A DNA stretch of 64,000 nucleotides from Streptococcus intermedius SK54 = ATCC 27335 (GTDB taxonomy: Bacteria > Bacillota > Bacilli > Lactobacillales > Streptococcaceae). The translations under genes and the position numbers were made by a program. Shown here piece after piece: positions 1 through 8,503 of the stretch. Position 1 is the stretch's first letter, and each line of letters starts with the position of its first letter. The notes below the pieces were generated by a model that was not told the origin of the DNA, made no database searches, and saw nothing but the letters and a program-made list of their open reading frames with translations. The stretch covers positions 62,001-126,000 of the forward strand of contig NZ_ATFK01000004.1 in NCBI RefSeq assembly GCF_000413475.1. Direction: 5' to 3'.

Positions 1-496
1 CAATGAACGCCGTGCTGAGTGTGAAAAAGCTGTTGAAGAGCTCAATCGTAAGCTGTCTATCGCAACCTTAGGCGAGTTGGACGAGTGGTCCTTTGACGAA
101 TACAGCTATCTGATTGAAGACGAAAATCGTCTCAAACGGGCTCGCCATGCTGTTTTAGAAAATCAACGTACTTTGCAAGCACGGGCAGCTTTGCAGGCAG
201 GCGATCTTGAAAAATTTGGCCGTCTCATGAATGCTTCCCACGTTTCATTGGAGCATGACTATGAAGTGACTGGTCTAGAGCTGGACACCTTGGTTCACAC
301 AGCCTGGGAGCAAGAAGGTGTTCTGGGGGCTCGTATGACTGGGGCTGGCTTTGGCGGATGTGCTATTGCTTTAGTGCGTAAGGATGCTGTGGATACTTTT
401 AAGGAAAATGTCGGCTCTAAGTATCAAGAGGTTGTCGGCTATGCACCTAGCTTCTACATCGCAGAAGTAGCCGGCGGTAGCTGTCTATTGGATTAA
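1..496 (+). CDS. galK: Galactokinase, C-terminal part (5' end outside window)
   Basis: The reading frame is open from base 2 and has no start in the window, so the N-terminus lies upstream. Galactokinase phosphorylates galactose to galactose-1-phosphate in the Leloir pathway in the cytoplasm. The visible part is the GHMP-kinase C-terminal domain, with the glycine-rich motif [16 protein letters not shown] near the end, typical of galactokinases. galT follows 72 bases downstream on the same strand, which supports a galKT operon. Identification is confident; full length and regulation cannot be judged. Confidence 0.95.
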   Translation, partial: NERRAECEKAVEELNRKLSIATLGELDEWSFDEYSYLIEDENRLKRARHAVLENQRTLQARAALQAGDLEKFGRLMNASHVSLEHDYEVTGLELDTLVHTAWEQEGVLGARMTGAGFGGCAIALVRKDAVDTFKENVGSKYQEVVGYAPSFYIAEVAGGSCLLD

Positions 497-568
497 GTAA
501 TGTGTTACGTACTAGCAAAGAGAGGCCGATGAAGATCTCAGCCTTTTCTATGAAAGAAAGGAAAAATA

Positions 569-2050
569 ATGGCAGGAAATTTACTAGATGACTTTGTAAC
601 AGAGGTCATAGCAAATAGTTCTTTTACAGAAATGGATCGAACCTATTTGATAAATCGTGTCATGGGTCTAATTGGGGAAGAGGCTGAGAAACAGAAAACA
701 TCAGCAAGTGGTTTAATTGATCTCAAAGATGATTTACTAAAAATTGCTTTAGCAACTGGGAATGTTGATTCGACTCATGCAGAACAGGATGTTCTTGGGG
801 CAAAGTTGATGGATTTAGTCACCCCAGCTCCTAGTCAGCTAAATCAACAATTTTGGCAGACCTACGAACAAGCTCCTGAGCAGGCCATTGCTAATTTTTA
901 TGAGCTCAGCAAGTGCAACGATTATATTAAATTGAAAGCCATTGCTAAAAATATTGCCTATCAAACAGCTACTGAATATGGGGATTTGGAGATTACCATC
1001 AATCTTTCTAAACCAGAAAAAGATCCCAAAGAGATTGCAGCAGCTAAGAAGGCCAAAACGAGCCATTATCCAGCCTGTCAGCTTTGTTTTGAAAATGAAG
1101 GATATCAAGGCCGACTAGATCATCCAGCACGATCTAATCATAGAATTATCCGTTTTGACTTAGTCGGGCAAGAATGGGGCTTTCAGTATTCGCCCTATGC
1201 TTATTTTAATGAGCATTGCATTTTTTTAGATAGCAAGCATACTCCTATGACTATCAGTCGTGCTACTTTTGAGCGCCTTTTGGACATTGTAGAAATTTTT
1301 CCGAGCTATTTTGCAGGTTCTAATGCTGATCTTCCTATCGTGGGAGGATCTATTCTCACACATGATCATTATCAAGGAGGAAGGCATAGTTTTCCTATGG
1401 AAAAAGCAAATCTGGACAAAGTTTTCACCTTTGTGGGATTTGAAACCGTAGAAGCTGGTATTGTCAACTGGCCTATGTCGGTTTTGCGGTTGAAATCAAC
1501 TGATAAAGCTGCATTAATAAAGTTGTCGGATACGATTTTACAGAAATGGCGTGCATACTCTGATCTGACTGTTCAGATTTTAGCTGAGTCAAATGGTGAG
1601 CAACATCACACTATTACTCCTATTGCTCGGCGAAAAAAGGGCAAGTTTGAATTAGATTTGGTTCTTCGAGATAATCAAACATCCAAAGAGCATCCGGACG
1701 GTATTTATCATCCTCATAAAGATGTTCAGCATATCAAGAAAGAAAACATTGGTTTGATTGAGGTCATGGGCTTAGCGATTCTTCCACCTCGTTTGAAAAA
1801 TGAATTAAAAGAAGTTGAAGAATTTCTTTTGGGACAAAGAGAAGAAGTGGCTCCTTATCATCAAGCATGGGCTGACCAGTTAAAAGCTCATCATCCAGAT
1901 GTAACACTAGAATCAGCGCAAACAATCGTGCGTGCTTCAGTCGGTCGGATTTTTAAACGCGTCTTGGAAGATGCGGGTGTTTACAAGCGAACAAAAGAAG
2001 GTCAAGCGGCTTTTATGCGCTTCATTGAGTCTATAGGCCTTGTAAAATAA
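569..2050 (+). CDS. galT: UDP-glucose--hexose-1-phosphate uridylyltransferase (class II GalT)
   Basis: This 493-aa enzyme exchanges UMP between UDP-glucose and galactose-1-phosphate, the second Leloir step. The length and sequence match the class II GalT family of Firmicutes, longer than the E. coli type. A His-x-His-x-Gln motif (HDHYQGG) near residue 264 is the nucleotidyl-transfer site. An SD-like AAAGGA stretch lies just before the ATG. The galK-galT gap holds only a weak hairpin, so cotranscription with galK is likely. Confidence 0.95.
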   Translation: MAGNLLDDFVTEVIANSSFTEMDRTYLINRVMGLIGEEAEKQKTSASGLIDLKDDLLKIALATGNVDSTHAEQDVLGAKLMDLVTPAPSQLNQQFWQTYEQAPEQAIANFYELSKCNDYIKLKAIAKNIAYQTATEYGDLEITINLSKPEKDPKEIAAAKKAKTSHYPACQLCFENEGYQGRLDHPARSNHRIIRFDLVGQEWGFQYSPYAYFNEHCIFLDSKHTPMTISRATFERLLDIVEIFPSYFAGSNADLPIVGGSILTHDHYQGGRHSFPMEKANLDKVFTFVGFETVEAGIVNWPMSVLRLKSTDKAALIKLSDTILQKWRAYSDLTVQILAESNGEQHHTITPIARRKKGKFELDLVLRDNQTSKEHPDGIYHPHKDVQHIKKENIGLIEVMGLAILPPRLKNELKEVEEFLLGQREEVAPYHQAWADQLKAHHPDVTLESAQTIVRASVGRIFKRVLEDAGVYKRTKEGQAAFMRFIESIGLVK

Positions 2051-2166
2051 TGCTCATTTTATGATAAAATATAAAAATTTAGGGTGAGTTGCCTTATGTT
2101 AAGATGATGATAGAAACAACTTGAAAACAGTCTTTGACAATCCTGATAGTTACAATGTTTGATACC

Positions 2167-2196
2167 AAAATCCAGTAGGAAGTTTGCTGGATTTTT
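2167..2196 (+). terminator. Rho-independent terminator after galT
   Basis: A 9-bp stem (AAAATCCAG with CTGGATTTT) closes an 11-nt loop and ends in a T run. It lies about 115 bases after the galT stop and before a new promoter, so it probably ends the gal transcript. Confidence 0.7.
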
Positions 2197-2241
2197 CTTT
2201 GCGGAAATTTGCAATTGAAATGCATTCTTTTCAGCTAGTAT

Positions 2242-2270
2242 TTGAAAAACTCTCACCTTCATGTTACAAT
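2242..2270 (+). promoter_or_regulatory. Sigma-A promoter for the 44-aa membrane protein
   Basis: TTGAAA and TACAAT are separated by 17 bases, and a TGT just before the -10 makes it an extended -10. The next gene starts 35 bases downstream. Confidence 0.7.
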
Positions 2271-2304
2271 TAAGAGAACAAATTAAATACATAGAGGTAA
2301 TATT

Positions 2305-2439
2305 GTGGCTTTTGGTGATAATGGACAACGGAAAAAAACAGGATTCGAAAAATTGACTTTGATTGTAGTTGTTATCATGTTGTTGGTAACTGTTGGAGCG
2401 ATCTTTGCAAGTGCGCTTGGTGCTCTGAGTAATTTCTAG
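2305..2439 (+). CDS. DUF4044-type small membrane protein (44 aa)
   Basis: A GTG start preceded by an AGAGG ribosome site opens a 44-codon frame. The product has a short polar, lysine-containing N-terminus (AFGDNGQRKKTGFEKL) and one hydrophobic segment at about residues 17-40 (LTLIVVVIMLLVTVGAIFAS). This matches the DUF4044 small proteins found next to obg in streptococci. It has its own promoter and its own terminator, so it is a complete monocistronic unit. The function is unknown; a single-pass membrane protein is all the sequence shows. Confidence 0.75.
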   Translation: MAFGDNGQRKKTGFEKLTLIVVVIMLLVTVGAIFASALGALSNF

Positions 2440-2445
2440 TCCTCG

Positions 2446-2468
2446 AACGCTTGAAAGAGCGTTTTTTT
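2446..2468 (+). terminator. Terminator between the 44-aa gene and obg
   Basis: AACGCT and AGCGTT form a short stem with a 6-nt loop, followed by a T run. It begins 7 bases after the stop of the small membrane protein gene. Confidence 0.7.
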
Positions 2469-2496
2469 AAAGTGAAAATCGAGAAAAGAGAAAAAT

Positions 2497-3807
2497 ATGA
2501 GTATGTTTTTAGATACAGCTAAGATTAAAGTCAAGGCTGGAAATGGCGGTGATGGTATGGTAGCATTTCGTCGTGAAAAGTATGTCCCCAATGGCGGTCC
2601 TTGGGGCGGCGATGGCGGTCGTGGCGGCAACGTCATTTTTGTCGTAGATGAAGGGCTTCGTACCCTGATGGATTTTCGTTATAATCGTCATTTTAAAGCT
2701 CAGTCTGGTGAGAAAGGAATGACCAAAGGAATGCACGGTCGTGGTGCGGAAGATTTGATTGTTTATGTGCCGCAAGGGACGACGGTTCGTGACGCCGAAA
2801 CAGGAAAAATCCTAACAGATTTGATTGAAAATGGTCAAAAATTTATCGTGGCGCACGGCGGTCGCGGCGGTCGCGGCAATATCCGCTTTGCAACACCTAA
2901 AAACCCAGCACCAGAAATTTCTGAAAATGGTGAACCAGGTCAAGAACGTGAGCTACAGTTGGAATTAAAAATTCTAGCAGATGTTGGTTTAGTTGGTTTC
3001 CCGTCTGTTGGGAAATCAACTCTGCTCAGTGTTATCACATCCGCTAAACCGAAAATTGGAGCGTATCATTTCACGACAATTGTACCTAATCTTGGAATGG
3101 TTCGAACGCAGTCTGGTGAATCATTTGCTGTGGCAGATTTGCCTGGATTGATTGAAGGTGCAAGTCAAGGAGTGGGATTGGGAACACAGTTTCTTCGCCA
3201 TATTGAACGAACGCGTGTCATCTTGCACGTCATTGATATGTCAGCTAGTGAAGGGCGTAATCCTTACGAAGATTATCTTGCAATCAATAAGGAATTGGAA
3301 TCATACAATCTTCGTTTGATGGAGCGTCCGCAGATTATTGTAGCTAATAAAATGGACATGCCTGATAGTGCAGAAAATTTGAAGACATTTAAGAAAAAAT
3401 TAGCAGAAAATTATGATGAATTTGATGAATTGCCACAGATTTTTCCAATTTCAAGTTTGACCAAACAAGGATTATCAATGCTGTTAGATGCGACTGCAGA
3501 ATTACTAGCTAAAACTCCTGAATTTTTACTTTATGATGAGTCTGAAATGGAAGAGGAAGCTTATTATGGCTTTGATGAGAATGCTCCTGCTTTTGACATC
3601 TCACGTGATGACGATGCAGCTTGGGTACTTTCAGGTGATAAATTAGAAAAACTTTTTGTTATGACGAACTTTGACCGTGAGGAAGCAGTCATGAAATTTG
3701 CCCGTCAATTGCGTGGTATGGGTGTAGATGAAGCCTTGCGAGCTCGTGGTGCAAAAGATGGAGATCTGGTTCGTATCGGCAACTTTGAATTTGAATTTGT
3801 GGATTAG
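2497..3807 (+). CDS. obgE: Obg-family GTPase
   Basis: This 436-aa protein is the essential ribosome-assembly and stress GTPase Obg/CgtA. Residues 1-160 form the glycine-rich Obg fold (repeated GGDGG and GGRGG elements). The G domain follows, with G1 GFPSVGKST near residue 167, G3 DLPGL, G4 NKMD near 283 and a G5-like SSL. The last ~80 residues are the OCT domain of Gram-positive Obg proteins. The ATG is preceded by a GAGAAAAGAGAAA stretch. A 53-aa gene follows 14 bases downstream. Identification is certain. Confidence 0.98.
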   Translation: MSMFLDTAKIKVKAGNGGDGMVAFRREKYVPNGGPWGGDGGRGGNVIFVVDEGLRTLMDFRYNRHFKAQSGEKGMTKGMHGRGAEDLIVYVPQGTTVRDAETGKILTDLIENGQKFIVAHGGRGGRGNIRFATPKNPAPEISENGEPGQERELQLELKILADVGLVGFPSVGKSTLLSVITSAKPKIGAYHFTTIVPNLGMVRTQSGESFAVADLPGLIEGASQGVGLGTQFLRHIERTRVILHVIDMSASEGRNPYEDYLAINKELESYNLRLMERPQIIVANKMDMPDSAENLKTFKKKLAENYDEFDELPQIFPISSLTKQGLSMLLDATAELLAKTPEFLLYDESEMEEEAYYGFDENAPAFDISRDDDAAWVLSGDKLEKLFVMTNFDREEAVMKFARQLRGMGVDEALRARGAKDGDLVRIGNFEFEFVD

Positions 3808-3821
3808 AAAGGAGTGATACT

Positions 3822-3983
3822 GTGGGTGATAAACCGATATCCTTTCGTGATGAAAATGGTAATTTTGTTTCTGCAGCAGATGTCTGGAATGAAGAAAAGC
3901 TCAAAAAACTTTTTAACAAACTCAATCCGAACAGAAAGTTTCGTTTGGAGCGTGAGAAATTAGCACAAAAGAAAAAAGAATAG
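3822..3983 (+). CDS. Small conserved basic protein downstream of obg (53 aa)
   Basis: A GTG start with AAAGGAG eight bases upstream opens a 53-codon frame that ends inside the shared terminator. The product is soluble and charged: an acidic-aromatic N-terminal half (SFRDENGNFVSAADVWNEEK) and a strongly basic C-terminal half rich in lysine and arginine. There is no membrane segment. Similar short proteins follow obg in other streptococci. The basic tail would be consistent with binding ribosomes or RNA, but that is inference only. Confidence 0.7.
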   Translation: MGDKPISFRDENGNFVSAADVWNEEKLKKLFNKLNPNRKFRLEREKLAQKKKE

Positions 3984-4018
3984 GACTTGCTCGTTTTTGA
4001 GCTAAGTCCTATTTTTCA
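3982..4018. terminator. Bidirectional terminator, obg unit versus deacetylase gene
   Basis: AGGACTT pairs with AAGTCCT and an inner GCTC with GAGC. T runs lie on both sides. It overlaps the stop codons of the converging 53-aa gene and the polysaccharide deacetylase gene. Confidence 0.75.
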
Positions 4019-4966
4019 GTTTGTAGCAATTTCATTCAATAAATCTTGTGCAGTTGTTGTCGGATTGACGCGAACACGGTTGAGGGTCAAAAGTCCGTCA
4101 TTAAGAGAAGCCAGTCCGTTGTTGGTTGTCAATCCCATTTTATAACCAAGGCTTTCAGCAATCTGTGTCGTTGTTTGAGTATAACGCCCTGAAGGATATG
4201 CAACTGTTGTCGTATTTTGTGAAAGGTTATTGTCTAGGTATTGTTTGGAAGCTTGTAATTCTGTCGTTTGTGTCTCTGCATTTGCAAGGGATAAATCCGG
4301 ATGGTTAACCGTATGATCTTCAAAAGACATTCCCTTTTTTTTCATTTCTTTGATTTGCTGCAGAGTTAGCATATCTTCGCGCCCATTTTCGACAAAGCCA
4401 GTAATGACATTGTTTGTTGCTTTCATTTGATATTTTTGAAGCAATGGAAAGGCGTTTGTATAGAAATCCCTTAGACTATCATCGAAAGTCAACCAAACGA
4501 CTTTTTTATTTTCCGGAAGGACATTTTCAGTCAAAACTTTATATGCTTCTTCTGGAGTAAGAGTATAATAACCAGCATCTTTTAAGGCTTTTAAATGACT
4601 TTCAAATGTTTCTGGTGAGACAATTAAACCTGCATTTGCTGCTTCAGAAGGATCCATATTATGAATCGCATGATACATCAAAATAGGAAATTTAACCGGT
4701 TGATCCTGTTTCACCCATTTGATTTTAGTCTTTTTGTGACTAGAGTCCATTGTCTTTTTAGCTGTTGATTGTGAGGAAGAAGATTTATTTACTGTTGAAA
4801 CAGCAGATTTTGTTTGGTTATTAGCGAGATTTACTCCAGAGTGTTTCCACATGAATGTCCCTACAATTACTAGAATGGCTAATAAGAGGAGACTAATAAT
4901 AGCGTGTCGTTGTCTCCTCTTACGAATACGATTTCGTACAGAACGATTACCAGAATGTTTGCCCAT
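4016..4966 (-). CDS. Membrane-anchored polysaccharide deacetylase family protein
   Basis: The 316-aa product has a basic N-terminus, one hydrophobic anchor at about residues 24-40 and a Ser/Thr/Lys-rich linker to about residue 85. A NodB-like domain follows, with WLTFDDS (metal and catalytic Asp) and DHTVNHPDLS (metal-binding histidines). It should act outside the membrane on cell-wall or surface polysaccharide, removing N-acetyl groups. The motif TFDDS differs from the classical TFDDG. The gene stands alone, divergent from hom. The exact substrate cannot be read from sequence. Confidence 0.85.
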   Translation of the reverse strand: MGKHSGNRSVRNRIRKRRQRHAIISLLLLAILVIVGTFMWKHSGVNLANNQTKSAVSTVNKSSSSQSTAKKTMDSSHKKTKIKWVKQDQPVKFPILMYHAIHNMDPSEAANAGLIVSPETFESHLKALKDAGYYTLTPEEAYKVLTENVLPENKKVVWLTFDDSLRDFYTNAFPLLQKYQMKATNNVITGFVENGREDMLTLQQIKEMKKKGMSFEDHTVNHPDLSLANAETQTTELQASKQYLDNNLSQNTTTVAYPSGRYTQTTTQIAESLGYKMGLTTNNGLASLNDGLLTLNRVRVNPTTTAQDLLNEIATN

Positions 4967-5112
4967 TATATTGAACTCCTTTTTAACTTTTAAATCACTA
5001 TATTTATTTTATCATATTTCTGACTATCCGCTTATAAATTTTTTAAAAAATAGATGTCTATTATTGTTATAGAAATGGTAACGTCTGCTTACTAGAAATA
5101 AATTAGTTTCTT

Positions 5113-5121
5113 TGCTATAAT
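5113..5121 (+). promoter_or_regulatory. Extended -10 promoter for hom-thrB
   Basis: TGC immediately precedes a perfect TATAAT, 30 bases upstream of the hom ATG. The -35 region (TAGAAA at 17 bp spacing) is weak, as is common for extended -10 promoters. Confidence 0.65.
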
Positions 5122-5150
5122 AAAGAGCATATAAATCTCAAGGAGTGGTC

Positions 5151-6437
5151 ATGTCTATAAAAATTGCTTTACTTGGTTTTGGGACAGTTGCTAGTGGCAT
5201 TCCGTTTTTATTGAAGGAAAATAGTGATAAGCTTGTGCAAGCAGCTCACTCAAAAATTGAAATTACGAAAGTATTGGTGAAAGATATTGCTGAAAAAGAG
5301 CGCTTGGTAGCAGCTGGGAATCATTTTAATTTTGTTACGACAATTGACGAAATTTTAAATGATAAGGAAATAAGCATTGTTGTTGAGTTAATGGGGCGTA
5401 TCGAACCAGCAAAAAACTTTATTACACGTGCATTAGAGGCGGGTAAGCATGTTGTTACTGCAAATAAAGATTTGTTAGCAGTTCATGGTGCGGAGTTGCT
5501 TGAAATTGCTAATAAAAATAAGGTGGCTCTTTACTATGAAGCGGCGGTAGCAGGAGGAATTCCGATTTTACGCACACTTGTTAATTCTTTAGCATCTGAT
5601 AAAATTACGCGTCTTCTCGGTGTGGTCAATGGGACGTCCAACTTCATGCTGACTAAAATGGTAGAAGAAGGTTGGTCTTATGAAGCAGCGTTATCTGAAG
5701 CGCAACAACTTGGATTTGCAGAAAGTGATCCAACTAATGATGTCGATGGCATTGATGCTGCTTATAAAATGGTTATTTTGAGTCAATTCGCCTTTGGAAT
5801 GACAGTTAAATTTGAAGATGTTGCTCATCAAGGCATTCGCAAGATTACACCAGAGGATGTAACAGTTGCGCAGCAATTAGGCTATGTTGTCAAATTAGTT
5901 GGTTCTATTGAAGAAATAAAATCAGGCCTTGCTGCAGAAGTCACACCGACTTTTTTACCAAAATCTCACCCTCTTGCTAGTGTAAATGGTGTGATGAATG
6001 CAGTTTATGTGGAATCTCTTGGAGTTGGCGAATCGATGTATTATGGGCCAGGGGCTGGTCAGAAACCTACTGCAACAAGTGTCATAGCAGATATCATTCG
6101 GATTGTTCGGCGCATCAATGAAGGAACAGTTGGAAAAGCCTTTAATGAATTTCAACGTGAACTGGTTCTTGCTAAACGAGAAGATATTAAGAGTCCTTAC
6201 TACTTTTCAATATTGACACCGGATTCGAAAGGTCAAGTTTTACGTTTGGCAGAAATTTTTAATACTGAGGATGTTTCCTTGCAGCAAATCTTACAGCAAG
6301 GAACAGACGGAAATACTGCACGCGTTGTGATTATCACCCATGCTGTCAACAAAACACAACTAGAAAATGTCACTCGAAAGTTGCAGGCAACTTCTGGTTT
6401 TAAATTATTGAATACATTCAAAGTACTAGGAGAGTAG
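5151..6437 (+). CDS. hom: Homoserine dehydrogenase
   Basis: This 428-aa enzyme reduces aspartate semialdehyde to homoserine in the threonine and methionine pathway. The N-terminal NAD(P)-binding loop is GFGTVASG. The catalytic region contains [18 protein letters not shown], and the last ~80 residues form an ACT domain that usually gives threonine feedback control. I place the start at ATG 5151 because AAGGAG lies six bases before it; a GTG at 5145 overlaps that ribosome site. thrB follows after one base, so the pair is an operon. Confidence 0.96.
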   Translation: MSIKIALLGFGTVASGIPFLLKENSDKLVQAAHSKIEITKVLVKDIAEKERLVAAGNHFNFVTTIDEILNDKEISIVVELMGRIEPAKNFITRALEAGKHVVTANKDLLAVHGAELLEIANKNKVALYYEAAVAGGIPILRTLVNSLASDKITRLLGVVNGTSNFMLTKMVEEGWSYEAALSEAQQLGFAESDPTNDVDGIDAAYKMVILSQFAFGMTVKFEDVAHQGIRKITPEDVTVAQQLGYVVKLVGSIEEIKSGLAAEVTPTFLPKSHPLASVNGVMNAVYVESLGVGESMYYGPGAGQKPTATSVIADIIRIVRRINEGTVGKAFNEFQRELVLAKREDIKSPYYFSILTPDSKGQVLRLAEIFNTEDVSLQQILQQGTDGNTARVVIITHAVNKTQLENVTRKLQATSGFKLLNTFKVLGE

Positions 6438-6438
6438 A

Positions 6439-7305
6439 ATGAAAATTATTGTACCTGCAACGAGTGCTAATATTGGACCGGGATTTGATTCGGTTGGTGT
6501 AGCTGTCAGTAAATATCTGATTATTGAAGTTTTGGGAAAAAGTGACCAGTGGATTATTGAGCATGATTTAGGGCGGCGTATTCCTTCAAATGAACGGAAT
6601 TTGTTGATTAAAGTAGCGCGTCGAATTGCTCCAGCCATCCGACCTCATCATTTAAAAATGACGACCGATATTCCTTTGGCGCGTGGTTTGGGATCTTCTA
6701 GTTCTGTTATTGTTGCAGGGATTGAACTTGCTAATCAATTAGCAAACTTGCAGTTATCAAATACTGAAAAGTTAAATCTTGCGACGAAAATTGAAGGTCA
6801 TCCAGATAATGTGGCACCTGCTATTTATGGTAATTTGACGATTTCTAGTTATGTAAACGGAGAAGTTTCAACAGTTGTGACGAAATTTCCAGAAGTAAGC
6901 CTTATTGCCTACATCCCAAATTATGAATTGCGCACAAAAGATAGCCGTGGCGTTCTTCCAAAAGAGTTATCTTATCAAGAAGCTGTTGCTGCAAGCTCGA
7001 TAGCAAATGTAGCAATTGCTGCTTTAATGAAGGGAGACATGGTCGCAGCGGGACAAGCTATTGAGTCTGATCGTTTCCACGAACATTTTCGCCAAGGCTT
7101 GATTAAGGAATTTCCCAAAATCAAGATGATGGCAAAAGAAAATGGTGTGTATGCGACTTATCTATCAGGAGCAGGGCCTACTGTGATGATTCTAGTACCA
7201 AAAGAGCGTTCGAATACACTAAAAGAGAAGATAGAAGAGCGACAATTTAAAGGACAAGTTTTTGAACTTCAAATTGATTGCCAAGGGGTTCGAGTAGAAA
7301 AATAA
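6439..7305 (+). CDS. thrB: Homoserine kinase
   Basis: The 288-aa GHMP-family kinase phosphorylates homoserine for threonine synthesis. The ATP-binding motif [11 protein letters not shown] is at about residues 78-88, and the C-terminal glycine loop is LSGAGPTV. The ATG begins one base after the hom stop, with the ribosome site AGGAGAG inside the end of hom, so translation is probably coupled. thrC is not in the window. Confidence 0.96.
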   Translation: MKIIVPATSANIGPGFDSVGVAVSKYLIIEVLGKSDQWIIEHDLGRRIPSNERNLLIKVARRIAPAIRPHHLKMTTDIPLARGLGSSSSVIVAGIELANQLANLQLSNTEKLNLATKIEGHPDNVAPAIYGNLTISSYVNGEVSTVVTKFPEVSLIAYIPNYELRTKDSRGVLPKELSYQEAVAASSIANVAIAALMKGDMVAAGQAIESDRFHEHFRQGLIKEFPKIKMMAKENGVYATYLSGAGPTVMILVPKERSNTLKEKIEERQFKGQVFELQIDCQGVRVEK

Positions 7306-7313
7306 GATAGACT

Positions 7314-7342
7314 AAAGAGTTGATATTCTTGCAACTCTTTTT
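7314..7342 (+). terminator. Terminator after hom-thrB
   Basis: AAAGAGTTG pairs with CAACTCTTT (9 bp, 9-nt loop) and a T run follows. It begins eight bases after the thrB stop. Confidence 0.85.
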
Positions 7343-7364
7343 ATATTTCTATAATAAATTCCCC

Positions 7365-7394
7365 TTGTATATTTATTCCAAAACATGCTATAAT
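7365..7394 (+). promoter_or_regulatory. Promoter for the 309-aa membrane protein gene
   Basis: An extended -10 (TGC-TATAAT) lies 29 bases before the next ATG, with TTGTAT at 18 bp spacing as a possible -35. Confidence 0.6.
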
Positions 7395-7423
7395 ATATGA
7401 AGAACATATAAAGGGGTGTAATT

Positions 7424-8353
7424 ATGAATAAACTTGATTTGCAGGCATTTGCGGATGAGTTGGGATTGCAGTTTGATGAAGTAGCATCTGTTATTTGGGG
7501 GCACAAAGAGGGTTATACTTTGTATATTGAACAAGCTGACCAAAAAAATCAATATCGTATTTGTTGTTCGGTAAAAAATGGCGAAGCGTTGCCTTTTTTG
7601 GAAGAATGTAAAGAGTTAATAAAAGCTTCTAAGGATTTGAAAACCTATCAGGTTAATTTATATAAAGCAACTTTTTACACTAAAGCAGGTATGACTAAAG
7701 GAAAAACACGTGCACATATTCAGCAGGGATTACAAGATATTCTTTCTTTCTTGAAGGAACGAAATTTTACGAATGTGTGTGAACAAACTGGAAAAGCAGG
7801 ACAAGTAGATCTTTATCAAGTTGGAGGAAATCTTTTGCTACTTTCACCAGAAGCGTTTCAAGAAATAAGCTCAAATCTGTCTATCGAAAATCAATCTTAT
7901 AATCATCAAAAGGGAAGCATCTTAACAGGAACTGTCGGAGCTTTTCTAGGGAGCTTGATAGGAGGAATTGTAACCTTAGCGATTGCACAACTTGGTTATG
8001 TAGCTGTTGTTTCAGGTATTGTCATGGGTGTTTGTACAATCAAAGGATATGAATTGTTAGGTAAAAAGTTATCCAAAGTTGGGATTGCAATCAGTGTCGT
8101 GTTTATGTTTGTGATGATGTTGGTTGCACATCAATTTGACTATGCAATTCAGCTTGCAAAAGCCGAAAGTTTAGATGTGTTTACTGCCTTTACTTATTTG
8201 ACAAATTATATTTTGAAAGGAAATGAAGTACATATCTCTTATTGGACAAATCTTGGCTTACTATTATTGTTCACAGGTGCCGGTGCTATAGGGACGATTG
8301 TTAGTGTTCTTTCTGCACAGTCACAAAAATATCTTACAAGAAAAGTAGGATAA
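7424..8353 (+). CDS. Uncharacterised membrane protein (309 aa)
   Basis: I do not recognise a named family. The first ~155 residues are soluble and of mixed charge (starting MNKLDLQAFADELGLQ). The C-terminal half holds about four hydrophobic segments, at roughly residues 165-190, 190-210, 222-242 and 275-298. A glycine-rich stretch (GTVGAFLGSLIGGIV) forms the first. The start has a good AAAGGGGTG ribosome site, and the gene is a single unit between its own promoter and a terminator. A cytoplasmic sensing domain tied to a membrane domain is possible but unproven. Confidence 0.75.
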   Translation: MNKLDLQAFADELGLQFDEVASVIWGHKEGYTLYIEQADQKNQYRICCSVKNGEALPFLEECKELIKASKDLKTYQVNLYKATFYTKAGMTKGKTRAHIQQGLQDILSFLKERNFTNVCEQTGKAGQVDLYQVGGNLLLLSPEAFQEISSNLSIENQSYNHQKGSILTGTVGAFLGSLIGGIVTLAIAQLGYVAVVSGIVMGVCTIKGYELLGKKLSKVGIAISVVFMFVMMLVAHQFDYAIQLAKAESLDVFTAFTYLTNYILKGNEVHISYWTNLGLLLLFTGAGAIGTIVSVLSAQSQKYLTRKVG

Positions 8354-8365
8354 GATGACTTAACT

Positions 8366-8390
8366 GGCTTAGATTTTATCTGAGCCTTTT
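8366..8390 (+). terminator. Terminator after the 309-aa gene
   Basis: GGCTTAGAT pairs with ATCTGAGCC (9 bp with one G-U, 3-nt loop) and four T follow, 12 bases after the stop. Confidence 0.7.
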
Positions 8391-8468
8391 GGATTTGTAT
8401 AAAAAGTCTTGAAGATGGGTTATATTTGTTTAACAGAATAGTTAGCGTTTGATTTTTGCCAAAGTTGA

Positions 8469-8497
8469 TTGAATTGTTATTTTAACTATGATACAAT
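8469..8497 (+). promoter_or_regulatory. Promoter that would give a leaderless EIIC transcript
   Basis: TTGAAT and TACAAT have exact 17-bp spacing, with TGA before the -10. The ATG of the next gene is seven bases after the -10, where transcription should begin. No Shine-Dalgarno sequence precedes that ATG. Confidence 0.65.
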
Positions 8498-8503
8498 CAA
8501 GCT

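Noticed and set aside
2134..2156. TTGACA followed by TACAAT after galT as a promoter
   Set aside because: The spacing is only 11 bases, and a better promoter with 17-bp spacing and extended -10 lies at 2242-2270 next to the gene.
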